From the NCBI RefSeq assembly GCF_009849585.1, contig NZ_VCRN01000023.1:1-64000 (forward strand): a stretch of DNA of 64,000 nucleotides, given 5' to 3'. This document shows positions 17,464 to 26,405 of this stretch, one piece after another. A program made the translations under genes and the position numbers. This DNA comes from Bacillus sp. ZZV12-4809. GTDB lineage: Bacteria; Bacillota; Bacilli; Bacillales; Cytobacillaceae. Every line of letters starts with the position of its first letter. Positions within the stretch are counted from its first letter, which is position 1. Below the pieces are notes generated by a model, which was given only the letters and a program-made list of their open reading frames with translations, had not been told where the DNA came from and did no database searches.

Positions 17464-18443
17464 TGGATGACCTCCTTCATTTTTTGAGATTCCTGCAATT
17501 CAGCCCAAGCCTCAAAGCATTCCTGCAGCCCTCTTTTTATTTTAAATTCCAGAATATTCTGTTCTTCCAGCTTTGCCGTAATTTCATCCACTAACAGCCT
17601 ATTGCCTGTCATACCGAGCTTCATTGCCCGGTATTGGATGGCTGTATAGCCTTTTACAAGTTTTTCAATTTCATCACACCAGGCTTCAAAGTCTTCATCA
17701 TCAAAGCCAAGCAATTCCCAGAAAAACGCAAAAGCATGTTCATAAGCGTACTTCCGAATGGCGAGAACAGGCAATTCCCGTAAGGCAAGTGTCAGCCCTG
17801 ACAGCGGAAACTTTTCATCTCCAGCAGCATGAAGCTCAATAATCTTTGCAACTGCATCTGTCATTGGATTGCAGTCATGCTTAATGCATGTGTTAAAATA
17901 TGCTTCAACAGTTTCGGCAGTTGGCGGGGTAATGGACGATGCATCAAAGAAATAACCACCTTCAGCTGAAGGATCCTCAATGGCAGCCAGAATCCGGTCT
18001 TTTGGAAGCACTCCTTCCCAGCGAAAGTCCGGATCATACATAAACCATTCCTCTTCGTTTTCCGTCCTTTCCAGCATTACGTAATGGGGAAAAGGACTTT
18101 GATGAAATTTATTTTCCCGCTCAGGAAGCTTTGACAAATCGAGCATCACCATTACATATTGATGAGATTTCTTGTTATCCATCAATCTCAGCATTTCCTT
18201 TATATTTTCCTGTTTGCTTTGTTTTTCGTCGTACCATTTATTCAGCTTAATGCCATAAAGCATTTCATACCACTGATGAAAAAAATCATGGTTGATCCGC
18301 TTGGAATGATACGTTAACACACCATTCTCCAGCACATCGAAATCGGCATCCCATACTCCGAAATAATAAGGACGATGGTCAGCGCCTTTTGTCTTTTTGA
18401 CAGCTTCGCATACACAGCTTACAAAACAATGCACTTTAATCAT
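17460..18443 (-). CDS. asbE: petrobactin biosynthesis protein AsbE
   Basis: A 327-residue protein, the same length as AsbE of B. anthracis. AsbE transfers 3,4-dihydroxybenzoyl from the carrier protein AsbD to the amine of spermidine or a spermidine-citrate intermediate. No common catalytic motif is obvious by eye. The call rests on length and on its exact place between asbD and asbF, with 4-base overlaps on both sides. The segments YYFGVWDADFDVLENGVLTYH and LGFDDEDFEAW are notable. No signal peptide; cytoplasmic. Confidence 0.9.
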   Translation of the reverse strand: MIKVHCFVSCVCEAVKKTKGADHRPYYFGVWDADFDVLENGVLTYHSKRINHDFFHQWYEMLYGIKLNKWYDEKQSKQENIKEMLRLMDNKKSHQYVMVMLDLSKLPERENKFHQSPFPHYVMLERTENEEEWFMYDPDFRWEGVLPKDRILAAIEDPSAEGGYFFDASSITPPTAETVEAYFNTCIKHDCNPMTDAVAKIIELHAAGDEKFPLSGLTLALRELPVLAIRKYAYEHAFAFFWELLGFDDEDFEAWCDEIEKLVKGYTAIQYRAMKLGMTGNRLLVDEITAKLEEQNILEFKIKRGLQECFEAWAELQESQKMKEVIQ

Positions 18444-18715
18444 ACTGATCCCTCCGCTGCAGCTGGCTCCTGCTGGCGCTCCAGAAAATCAGCCAGGCTT
18501 CCTACCGTCCGGAAGTCTTTTGGCACAAGCATTTCATCTGGAATTTTAAAGCCCATATCAACTTCCAAATGGAGAATCAGCTGCAAAATCATAATAGAGT
18601 CCATATACAGGTCTTCATTTAAGCGCGCATCTTCATGGAAAGCTTGAATAGAAGGTAATTCTAATTGATGCTGCAAAATGTCATGGATTACTTGTAAGAT
18701 CTCTTGTCTTGTCAT
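18440..18715 (-). CDS. asbD: aryl carrier protein AsbD
   Basis: A 91-residue acyl/aryl carrier protein. The phosphopantetheine attachment Ser is in YMDSIMILQLILHLE, near residue 38. AsbC loads 3,4-dihydroxybenzoate on it for AsbE. The size equals B. anthracis AsbD. It overlaps both neighbours by 4 bases. A phosphopantetheinyl transferase is needed but is not encoded in this window. Confidence 0.93.
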   Translation of the reverse strand: MTRQEILQVIHDILQHQLELPSIQAFHEDARLNEDLYMDSIMILQLILHLEVDMGFKIPDEMLVPKDFRTVGSLADFLERQQEPAAAEGSV

Positions 18716-19947
18716 GCCAGAACTCCTTCCCCCAGCCTTTTCCGGCTGACCTTGCCGTTTGGCAGCTTTTCAATTTCCTCCACTCTATTAAATTCCAGTG
18801 GAACCTGGTATGGGGCGAGATACTTCCTGCACCATTCCCTCAGCTCCTGTTCCTCAATCGGTTCAGAGCAGACATACTGTGCACAGACTCTTTCCCCTGA
18901 AAGCGGATGAACCTTTTTATAAACAACTGCCTCTATAATTCTGGATTCTCCCATCAAAACGTCTTCTACTTCCTGCGGATAAACATTCAAGCCTGCTACA
19001 TTAATGGTGTCATCGATTCTAGCCATAAAAGAAAGAATTCCATTTTCTATATAGCCAAGATCTTTTGTATAAATTGTTTTCTCCGAATCATGAATAAGGA
19101 TTTCACCAGGGTTTTGGATACTTCCAGCCTCCACTTTGACATGCGGCAGCGGATAGCCCATTTCACGTGAGTCACTTACATCCGGATGAATGGCCACACA
19201 CCCTGCTTCAGAACAGCCATATTGCTGAAGCACTCGTTTTGAAACCTTTTTTAAGGCTTCCAGCCAGCCGGCTGGCATGAGTGTACCTGATGTCATGACA
19301 GCATCCAGCCGCTGTCCATCCCTGATTAAACTTGTTAAGGTATGCAGCAGTGCAGGAGCCCCGTAAAGAATATGCTTGGGATGCTCCTTCAGCTTTTTCA
19401 GCACATACTTAGGGTTCATATTTGTCAGAATGACCGGTTTTGCCCCACGCCTAATGCACGCGAATACACCGCAGATTAAACCGTAGGAATGTGTCGTCGG
19501 ACAGGCAACGACTGAAGCAGTCTGATTATCAGCCGGCAAAACCGAGACATAACTGTCAAGCTCGTTCTCAATCGATTCCCATGTGCGTTCAATGCATTTC
19601 GGATCCCCAGTCGTACCCGAACTCATTTGCACCAGAACGCCCTCCTTCTCATTTATTTCCTTTGACAAGAGGATCGGCAGGTGAATATTTTCATAAAGCA
19701 GGAAATGGCTCCCCGCTTTTTTTGCCATTCTGATTGCACCTTCTTTCGGGACAGAGGGATGAAGGGGGACAATAGATCCTCCTTTACTGCGTACAAATAA
19801 ACAGAGTGCAAGCCATTGAAAAGCATCCTGCATACAGACTGCCAATCTCCTATTCCGGCAATCTTTTATATGAGGTATATTTTCAAATATCGTATATTGT
19901 CTTTCAAGATCATCCAGTGTATAGTACTGATCATTTACAAAAAACAT
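18712..19947 (-). CDS. asbC: 3,4-dihydroxybenzoate-AMP ligase AsbC
   Basis: A 411-residue adenylate-forming enzyme that activates 3,4-dihydroxybenzoate with ATP and loads it on AsbD. Core motifs seen: the P-loop-like VQMSSGTTGDPK near 128, QYGCSEAG, and the late motif KLPNGKVSRKRLGEG with the catalytic Lys. It is shorter than typical NRPS-type ligases (about 500), as is normal for AsbC (about 412). An AAAGGAG RBS precedes ATG; 20 bases separate it from asbB. Confidence 0.93.
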   Translation of the reverse strand: MFFVNDQYYTLDDLERQYTIFENIPHIKDCRNRRLAVCMQDAFQWLALCLFVRSKGGSIVPLHPSVPKEGAIRMAKKAGSHFLLYENIHLPILLSKEINEKEGVLVQMSSGTTGDPKCIERTWESIENELDSYVSVLPADNQTASVVACPTTHSYGLICGVFACIRRGAKPVILTNMNPKYVLKKLKEHPKHILYGAPALLHTLTSLIRDGQRLDAVMTSGTLMPAGWLEALKKVSKRVLQQYGCSEAGCVAIHPDVSDSREMGYPLPHVKVEAGSIQNPGEILIHDSEKTIYTKDLGYIENGILSFMARIDDTINVAGLNVYPQEVEDVLMGESRIIEAVVYKKVHPLSGERVCAQYVCSEPIEEQELREWCRKYLAPYQVPLEFNRVEEIEKLPNGKVSRKRLGEGVLA

Positions 19948-19966
19948 CTCAATTCTCCTTTGTGTT

Positions 19967-21682
19967 CTATGCTAAAGAGTTAGTGACAAGATGGCGGAAC
20001 CCGCCAGCTTCTTCTTTTTGGACTTTCCTTTTCAGCAGTGACTCGGCATAAACCATAGGGGCATTATGCTCCAGCAGGTAATTTCGGAAAATCAGTTCTG
20101 GATAGCAGCTCATGTGCCCGGCGAGCGTCTCACGAGCCAGCCTCCAAAACTTTCTCTCACTGTAGCCGTACTGCTCTTCAAGCGCAAAAGACAGTTCTGT
20201 TAAATGAAAAACAAACAATGTATCCATAACAAGCTCTCTTAGTGCTTCTACGGAAGCCATCCAATAATACTCGTTGTCTCCGACTTTTTTAAACTGTTCA
20301 TGAATTTCTCCAAAGTCTGGAAGCCGGCTGGGGTCTGCCAAAAAGTTTTGATGATACTCTGTACTGTCGTGGAAATCCCTTAATACAACACGGGTAGGCC
20401 AGCCGTTCTTGTGAAGGAGTACCATGTTCTGGGCATGTGCCTCCACAGCTATGCCATGAGCGGCGAGTAAATGCCAGACTGGAACCACACTTACTTCCAG
20501 CAGCCTTTTTACCCAGCTTTCAATTCCATAGCACTTCAGCCATTCACCTATGAATGGAGAGCCATCCCTCTCTATTAAAGGAAGTGCAGTAAAAGGAACA
20601 GCCTCCTCATCGTCTTCCATGTAGAGGCGGACACTTTCCCGCCAAATAGCTCCCAGTCTTGCCTCTGTTTCTGCCTCTAATGGCTGATAGGCAATTCCTG
20701 CATACTCCTTCAAAACAATTAAGGAAGCTTCTTCCTTTAAATATGTATCCGCTTCCACTGTGTCAGCTATCCATTTTGAAATATGGGGAGCGGCACAGAT
20801 GGCATGTGTTTCTAATGTTCTTAGCGATGAAGTATTCACCATATTCATGGATAGTTTTAGATGAGCTTTCTCTGGGCTGGTCACGTTCCAAAGTGTTCGG
20901 ACCGACTGGGTTGCCCGATAAGAATTCCCGCTGCTTTTTAGCAGAACGAGATCCCCCCGCTCCAGTTCATCTTTGATATGCTTTACCTGCCATGGATGGA
21001 TTGGCAGAAAGGTGTATTCTTCAAACGTTTTTCCCAACTGATGCAGCTCGGTCAGCAGCTGCCCGAGCATGAGTGGACCCAGCTCCTTTTCCCAAAATTC
21101 CTTCTCACCCTGGGGAATAGCCATTTGGCTATTCTCCCGTCTGACTGCAGCCCACTGCAGTGCAAAAGATTGCCCTGCTTCCGGACCAAATGCAGCATGG
21201 TCTTCAAGAGAGAATCCAGTCCTTGCCTTAAAACAAGGGTGATAGGGATGGCCTTCCCAAACTTCTGACTCCAGTTCTTCATAACTGCATGTTCTCCTTG
21301 AGATGGCTGGCATGAGATTCTTTTCATTCCATTCACTCAGCAGAATGGTTTGCTGCAGCTCGTGAATAAGCTTGCTTCTTTTATCCGGATCTGATACAAG
21401 GTCTGCTGCCAGTTCCTCTATGCTTGTTTCCGTACGGGAACCATCGCTCTGCACAGAATAGATGCTGTCTTCCTTCAGCCTCACACGGTCAAACGAAGCA
21501 ATCCTTCCCTCACAGCAATAAGACCGATGCCTTCCGAAAACGGTAAAGCTCAATAATTGTTCGCCCGGCTGGAGTGCTGTTTTTTCATAATCCATCAGCC
21601 CTTCAAAAAGAATGGCCTCCAATAACTGCCGGATGACTCTTCTTTCAATTTTCTTAGATGGCAGCGGATGCAGCTTCTGCAT
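19967..21682 (-). CDS. asbB: petrobactin NIS synthetase AsbB
   Basis: A 571-residue NRPS-independent siderophore (NIS) synthetase of the IucA/IucC family. It joins the second spermidine arm to the citrate intermediate, completing petrobactin. IucA/IucC signatures are visible: PIHPWQVKHI, the ATP-site segment SLRTLETHAICAAPHISKW, AHGIAVEAHAQNMVLL and VLRDFHDSTEY. The start is set by GGAGGAG 6 bases before ATG, overlapping the end of asbA. It is somewhat shorter than B. anthracis AsbB (about 608), but all C-terminal motifs are present. Confidence 0.93.
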   Translation of the reverse strand: MQKLHPLPSKKIERRVIRQLLEAILFEGLMDYEKTALQPGEQLLSFTVFGRHRSYCCEGRIASFDRVRLKEDSIYSVQSDGSRTETSIEELAADLVSDPDKRSKLIHELQQTILLSEWNEKNLMPAISRRTCSYEELESEVWEGHPYHPCFKARTGFSLEDHAAFGPEAGQSFALQWAAVRRENSQMAIPQGEKEFWEKELGPLMLGQLLTELHQLGKTFEEYTFLPIHPWQVKHIKDELERGDLVLLKSSGNSYRATQSVRTLWNVTSPEKAHLKLSMNMVNTSSLRTLETHAICAAPHISKWIADTVEADTYLKEEASLIVLKEYAGIAYQPLEAETEARLGAIWRESVRLYMEDDEEAVPFTALPLIERDGSPFIGEWLKCYGIESWVKRLLEVSVVPVWHLLAAHGIAVEAHAQNMVLLHKNGWPTRVVLRDFHDSTEYHQNFLADPSRLPDFGEIHEQFKKVGDNEYYWMASVEALRELVMDTLFVFHLTELSFALEEQYGYSERKFWRLARETLAGHMSCYPELIFRNYLLEHNAPMVYAESLLKRKVQKEEAGGFRHLVTNSLA

Positions 21683-23480
21683 AGTTCTCCTCCTTCTTCA
21701 CAATGGCAAAAGGATTTGGGATATAGGTGTAAACGGCTTGTTCGTTCTTAGCAAGCAGTTCATCCACATCATGGAAACGGGTTAGCAGGTTAGCTTTATA
21801 GGCCAGCTTTTCTGATCGCAGGATATGGCCGATGAATGCTTTCCCCTGACCCGACAGTTCGTTTTCAAGAATGCTAAGCTGTTTCCGGCACCATTCGATC
21901 AAACAGTCTTCACTGATAAGACCGTCTTGCCCAAATCGGCAAATCACAGAAAAGAGCTGGTTCATAAACAGGTAATATGTGAATCGTTCCTGAATGAGGT
22001 CATCGTCATAAAATAGTTCCGGGCATTCTGCCAATTGCGGCAAAAGGCCGGATAAATTTTCTCTGTAATCGTTTGATAGATAGTAGCCTTGATTATCACG
22101 GTAGCAGTAAGCTTCCGGGTATCCCGAGGATACATCCAGGACGCTATTCTGCTGATGGGCCTCAAGTGCAATCCCGTGTTCATCATATAATCGGAGCAGA
22201 GACACAATCGAGCATCTCCAATATTTTTCGAACCAGTCCATGCTGATTTCCTCCGGATCTCTTCTCTCTGCCTGTGCCAGTCCTTCAATGGTCCGCTGAA
22301 GTCTTGAGCGTTGATCCGGCAGCGGGTCCTGAACCAATGCCGCGATAGAAGTAATCCCCTTATCTTCCCCTTCCGGAAAAGGGTTGGAGCGAATAATGAC
22401 CTCGAACCCTGACTCTTTTTGCCCCGGCAATTCAGCTGTTATATAGGCCGGATCATCAATTATCCGAAATGACGGATATTTTTCCGTAAATCGAAGCTTA
22501 TCCATTAATTCTGTCATAGCGATACCTGCCTTTAGTTCATGCAGACGGTTCGCCCTTAATGAGTTCGTAATTTTTACCGGTACGGAAAATTTAAACATCC
22601 AATCATTTTCCGGGCTGTAAACTGTTCTGATGGAAGAGGTTGCTGAATAATAGGCTCCTATTGGGCCAAGGTCTTTTATTAGTTTTTTATCAACCGCCTC
22701 CCTGACATGATTCTGCTGTAGCAGCCATTGAGCCTGAAGAGGATGCATCGGAATGAGGCAGTTGCTATGCGGGACAGTAAATTGCGGTATCGATTTCTTA
22801 AGGGAAGAGAGTATAATATCACTTGCGCTTTTCCGATTAGCTGAAGCTTCCCTGACTAACTCCCGGTCTACCTGAAAATAGTGAAGCTGAAAACGGCCTT
22901 TTAACTCCGGTGCATATTGCGGATGCTGCCATACGGCCATTCCCTGCCTGCTCTTCGGTGTAGGGTGAAGCCAGTGACCAAACAATAGTGATTGCTCGGC
23001 TTCAATGAAGGTGCTTTCTTCGGAATACAGGCTGCTTTCGTCCTTCATTCTTTTTTCAATGTACAAAGCCATCGTCTGATAGCTCTCAATCAGCCTGATC
23101 ACCAGCTCATCAAAATGGGATGAAAGTTCATGGCATCCATTTGATTTTGCCATTAAATGCAGTTCATGGATAAGAGCAATCATCATCGGAAGCCGATCCT
23201 GAGGGATCCATTCCAGCCTTTGGCTGCAATATTTTAAAGCACCCCCGATCAAATGTCTTCCAGTTTTTGATTGGTAAATCACTTCCACTGCAAATACGGC
23301 AGACTGGCCTGGAAGTTCTATCTCCACCATGTATTCACCTGACAGAGTCATAGATGGCCGCTGCTCCTGCACCCATTCCTCCCTTTCCATCCACTGTCCG
23401 CAATCTACTTCTCTTAAGTAACTATTTATAAAAGCTTGAAACGTTGCATTTTCTGCAATTTGTTTGGCTGAATGATGCAT
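21654..23480 (-). CDS. asbA: petrobactin NIS synthetase AsbA
   Basis: A 608-residue NIS synthetase that condenses citrate with spermidine, the first committed assembly step. IucA/IucC signatures: LIPMHPLQAQWLLQQN, TSSIRTVYSPEND, KITNSLRANRLHELKAG, HGIALEAHQQNSVLD and CYRDNQGYY. It is the first gene of asbABCDEF. A Fur box lies 38-52 bases upstream, so the operon should be induced by iron starvation. Length agrees with AsbA of B. anthracis (about 602). Confidence 0.94.
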   Translation of the reverse strand: MHHSAKQIAENATFQAFINSYLREVDCGQWMEREEWVQEQRPSMTLSGEYMVEIELPGQSAVFAVEVIYQSKTGRHLIGGALKYCSQRLEWIPQDRLPMMIALIHELHLMAKSNGCHELSSHFDELVIRLIESYQTMALYIEKRMKDESSLYSEESTFIEAEQSLLFGHWLHPTPKSRQGMAVWQHPQYAPELKGRFQLHYFQVDRELVREASANRKSASDIILSSLKKSIPQFTVPHSNCLIPMHPLQAQWLLQQNHVREAVDKKLIKDLGPIGAYYSATSSIRTVYSPENDWMFKFSVPVKITNSLRANRLHELKAGIAMTELMDKLRFTEKYPSFRIIDDPAYITAELPGQKESGFEVIIRSNPFPEGEDKGITSIAALVQDPLPDQRSRLQRTIEGLAQAERRDPEEISMDWFEKYWRCSIVSLLRLYDEHGIALEAHQQNSVLDVSSGYPEAYCYRDNQGYYLSNDYRENLSGLLPQLAECPELFYDDDLIQERFTYYLFMNQLFSVICRFGQDGLISEDCLIEWCRKQLSILENELSGQGKAFIGHILRSEKLAYKANLLTRFHDVDELLAKNEQAVYTYIPNPFAIVKKEENYAEAASAAI

Positions 23481-23517
23481 AATTCCATCCTTTCACCGAG
23501 TCTTTAGACCTAGTAAT

Positions 23518-23532
23518 TGATAACCATTCTCA
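23518..23532. promoter_or_regulatory. Fur box upstream of asbA
   Basis: TGATAACCATTCTCA matches the 7-1-7 Fur consensus TGATAATNATTATCA at 13 of 15 positions, directly upstream of the asb operon. Confidence 0.8.
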
Positions 23533-23587
23533 ATAATGGTTAAAAAATTTGATTTCTTCTTTTAAAAGAAACCAATGGAATGACAGA

Positions 23588-23618
23588 GACAGGGACCTTC
23601 GAAAGTCCCAGCCTCTCA
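23588..23618 (-). terminator. hairpin after the siderophore-binding protein gene
   Basis: On the minus strand GAGAGGCTGGGAC-TTTCGAA-GGTCCCTGTCTC forms a strong stem right after the stop codon; the tail is only moderately T-rich. It separates the binding-protein gene from the asb operon. Confidence 0.6.
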
Positions 23619-23626
23619 TCAAGATG

Positions 23627-24574
23627 CTATTCACTTAGGAGCAGGGATTCAATCTCTTTCAATCCTTTTTGGCGCTCAATTGGATCCCAATACCCCCATG
23701 TCGTCTTAAGAGTATGTACGTTGCCATTCTGAACGGCTTTCAGGCTTTTCCAGACCTCTCCCTGTGTAACAGAATCATAGAACTCACCACTATTAAAATA
23801 AGAAACATCGAGGATATGATCAGGATTATACTTTGCTAATCCTTCAATCGAAATATTCTCTCCGAAATCCTCAGGAAGGTTTTCCGCAGGTGTGAGTTTC
23901 AAATCATCAAATAATAATGAATTGGTTGCATGGTTGGTACGGCCATATACACGAATATCTTTTTTATTTATGGCTACTGCCATAAATGTTTCATCGCCCA
24001 TTTTCTCACTTACACGGCTGCCGATATCTTCTGCTTCCTTCTCAAGGTCTTCAATCACTTTCTTTCCTTCTTCAAGCTTGCCAGCTGCTTCTGCAACCTT
24101 CAGATGATCTTCCTTCCAATCACCGCCCACTTCAACTACAACTGTTGGAATGGTTTCAGACAGCTGGTCATAAAGAGGCTTGTAGCGATCACTGATAATT
24201 AACAGATCCGGATCCAGCTTCAAAATTTCTTCCGAATTTATTTCATCAGCATAAGGAAGAGCCTTCACACCTTCAAGCTCCTCTGTTAAATGCGGCGGAA
24301 ACTCATTATCATACGCCATCACAGCGTAAGGCTTTACACCAACAGATACTAGTGAACCTTCCCATGATACATGCGAAAGCAGAATGATTTTCTTTGGTTC
24401 GGCAGGGACTTCTGCTTTTCCGTATAAATGCTCAACGGTCCTTGTTTCCTCTGTTTTCTCCTCTTTCTTCTTTTCAGCTGCTTCTGTTGAAGCTTCCTCT
24501 TCTTTTCCACAGCCTGTTAAAACAAGTATAAATAACATAAAAACAACGCTCAAAGGAGCAAAGAACTTCTTCAT
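23627..24574 (-). CDS. iron-siderophore ABC transporter binding lipoprotein
   Basis: A 315-residue solute-binding protein of the FhuD/FepB/FeuA type. The signal peptide ends at a lipobox (LVLTGCGK), so it is tethered to the outer membrane face. Mature motifs: VSWEGSLVSVGVKPYAV, EEILKLDPDLLIISDRYKP, and the C-terminal ERQKGLKEIESLL. No transporter genes are directly fused to it; it faces the asb operon, and the FecCD permease pair lies beyond the AraC-type regulator. It probably captures the siderophore imported by that pair, plausibly ferric petrobactin. A perfect Fur box lies upstream. Confidence 0.9.
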   Translation of the reverse strand: MKKFFAPLSVVFMLFILVLTGCGKEEEASTEAAEKKKEEKTEETRTVEHLYGKAEVPAEPKKIILLSHVSWEGSLVSVGVKPYAVMAYDNEFPPHLTEELEGVKALPYADEINSEEILKLDPDLLIISDRYKPLYDQLSETIPTVVVEVGGDWKEDHLKVAEAAGKLEEGKKVIEDLEKEAEDIGSRVSEKMGDETFMAVAINKKDIRVYGRTNHATNSLLFDDLKLTPAENLPEDFGENISIEGLAKYNPDHILDVSYFNSGEFYDSVTQGEVWKSLKAVQNGNVHTLKTTWGYWDPIERQKGLKEIESLLLSE

Positions 24575-24612
24575 GAATAATCCTCCCTAACAATAATGAA
24601 ATTCATTCTCAA

Positions 24613-24627
24613 TGATAATCATTATCA
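24613..24627. promoter_or_regulatory. Fur box, perfect 7-1-7 match
   Basis: TGATAATCATTATCA is an exact match to the Bacillus Fur 7-1-7 consensus, 39 bases upstream of the binding-lipoprotein start codon. Confidence 0.9.
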
Positions 24628-24689
24628 CCATTGCTGAACATGGACATTTTTAACTTCCTGCATGCACAAAATGAATTTTCATTAAAAAA

Positions 24690-24721
24690 ACAGCTGCAAG
24701 TCTGCAGCTGCTCGTTAATTA
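24690..24721 (-). terminator. hairpin downstream of the AraC-type regulator
   Basis: On the minus strand GAGCAGCTGCAGACTTGCAGCTG followed by TTTTTTTAATG. Stem CAGCTGCA/TGCAGCTG with T-run. Confidence 0.65.
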
Positions 24722-24727
24722 TTTTCT

Positions 24728-26269
24728 TTAAGCTTTTAGTTTGGCTTTAAGAATGCTTGAAGGAAAGACTTCAAGCAGCTTCTTCCTCCCAATGGGCCCC
24801 CACGGATCCCACTCATGGCTTTCAGGGTAATAGACTTCTCCGTTCCGGACAGCACGGATTTTATTCCATTCTGGAGTATGGGCAGTTCTCCACACATCCT
24901 TTTCATGACTCCATAAAATGAGCAGCTTGTCAGGGTTTAATTCAGCAATCTCTTTCAGGCTGACATTTCGGTATCCCTCATCATGCAGATCAGGGTGGGG
25001 CTGGAATCCCAGACTTTGAAAAAGAAGATCGAGAAGGGCATGATTTCCCTTCCCGTAAAGGCGTATTTCTTCCGGGCGAATCCAAATGACAGCCCACTGG
25101 CCAGTTTTCGTTAATGGACACATCTCATCCCGTACTTGGCATTCCATACAATGAATGTCTTTTTCTATGTATTCAGCACGGCTTTCACAGCCGACCACCG
25201 ATGCTATTTCAAAGAGATAATGACGCCAGTCCTGCTTCAAAGACATATGATAAACTTGCTCCTGCTTTGAAAGCAGCACACTTTGAAGCTGAAATTGATG
25301 CAAAGGAGTTTTAATAATGCGATCCGGATGGGTCAGCAAAATATCTTCCGGCTGAAATGGTTTTTCTGCGTTTAACAATTTAGTCCCTTCGAGCTCTGTT
25401 TGAAGATAGCTTGGCACCCCTCTGCTGGCAGAATAGACGGTTGGGTAGGACGGAGCTGCAACAGGCTGGATTCCAAGTGAAAGAAGGTGATCCTGCAGAA
25501 ACAGCTGACTTACGACAGCAATCCGTTCACTTGCCCTTTTCATGAAAACAGTTGGCGGCATCCCTTCTCTGCTTTTAAAAAGACGGCTGAAATAAAATTC
25601 ATCCTGCAGCCCTATTTGCAAGGCAACCTCTTTAGCTGTAATTCCTCTATTTTGGAGCAGCAGCTTTTTGGCAGTCTTTATTCGTTCTGCATTTAAAAAT
25701 TCCTTCGGGGTCATACCGGTCCTTTTCCTAAAAGCCCTTGAAAATGTTACCGGAGTCATTTTTGCTTTAGAAGCTAATTCTGCAACGGTTAAGGGACGGG
25801 ACAGGCTGTTCCGGATCAATTCCTCTGCTTCTTCCATTCGGTCAATATCGGCTGCGTCTGTCAGGATGGATAGCATCTCCCAGAGCAGGGATAGAAATCG
25901 GCATTTGGCCGAAACTGATTTTTCCTTCCGGCTTTTCTTCATCTCTTCCCATAGGGGAACCATTTTTGCGGGGGCCAGGTCAGCCAGCGGACGGGATAAC
26001 ATACTTTTTAGCACATCGCCTTCTTTTGGCCAGGAAAGCAAATGAACAGAAAGCAGAGAAGAAGATGACGATGTGAGGGTGCTGGAATCCGTGAGGAAAT
26101 AGCTTTTACCCTCTTCTGCCCTCAATCTCTGGTTCCCGCTTACCAAGGTGCCTTTTCCAGATAATATGTATAGGATAAAAAAATGACTGCTTTTTTCATT
26201 TACTTCCTGGGATAAGCCCTCACGCAGGTGAAATGATGCAAATTCAAACATATGGCTATTCAGCAGCAT
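24728..26269 (-). CDS. btr: AraC-family regulator fused to siderophore-binding domain (Btr-like)
   Basis: About 513 residues. A cupin-like N-terminal region and an AraC double helix-turn-helix (VAELASKAKMTPVTFSRAFRKRTGM, then AKEVALQIGLQDEFYFSRLFKSREGM) are followed by a periplasmic-binding-protein domain of the FhuD type (IAVVSQLFLQDHLLSLGIQPVAAP ... KLLEVFPS). This architecture is that of Btr (YbbB) of B. subtilis, which binds ferric bacillibactin and activates feuABC. Here it is divergent from a FeuBC-like permease pair and close to petrobactin genes, so its ligand may be ferric petrobactin. The frame is open 53 codons further, but ATG at 26269 follows GGGAG. Confidence 0.88.
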   Translation of the reverse strand: MLLNSHMFEFASFHLREGLSQEVNEKSSHFFILYILSGKGTLVSGNQRLRAEEGKSYFLTDSSTLTSSSSSLLSVHLLSWPKEGDVLKSMLSRPLADLAPAKMVPLWEEMKKSRKEKSVSAKCRFLSLLWEMLSILTDAADIDRMEEAEELIRNSLSRPLTVAELASKAKMTPVTFSRAFRKRTGMTPKEFLNAERIKTAKKLLLQNRGITAKEVALQIGLQDEFYFSRLFKSREGMPPTVFMKRASERIAVVSQLFLQDHLLSLGIQPVAAPSYPTVYSASRGVPSYLQTELEGTKLLNAEKPFQPEDILLTHPDRIIKTPLHQFQLQSVLLSKQEQVYHMSLKQDWRHYLFEIASVVGCESRAEYIEKDIHCMECQVRDEMCPLTKTGQWAVIWIRPEEIRLYGKGNHALLDLLFQSLGFQPHPDLHDEGYRNVSLKEIAELNPDKLLILWSHEKDVWRTAHTPEWNKIRAVRNGEVYYPESHEWDPWGPIGRKKLLEVFPSSILKAKLKA

Positions 26270-26351
26270 ATTTAGACACTCCCTTCTTTTCCTGAAATAT
26301 GAATTGACAAATGCTGTGGAAGGATAGTAGATTAATATCGTTCTTCTAATG

Positions 26352-26366
26352 CGATAACGATTCTCA
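26352..26366. promoter_or_regulatory. Fur box between btr-like gene and permease genes
   Basis: CGATAACGATTCTCA matches the Fur consensus at 12 of 15 positions and is continued by overlapping half-sites (ATTCTCATTTTCAAT). It lies in the divergent promoter region. Confidence 0.7.
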
Positions 26367-26405
26367 TTTTCAATTATAAAATACATAAAAAAAGGACTGA
26401 TCATA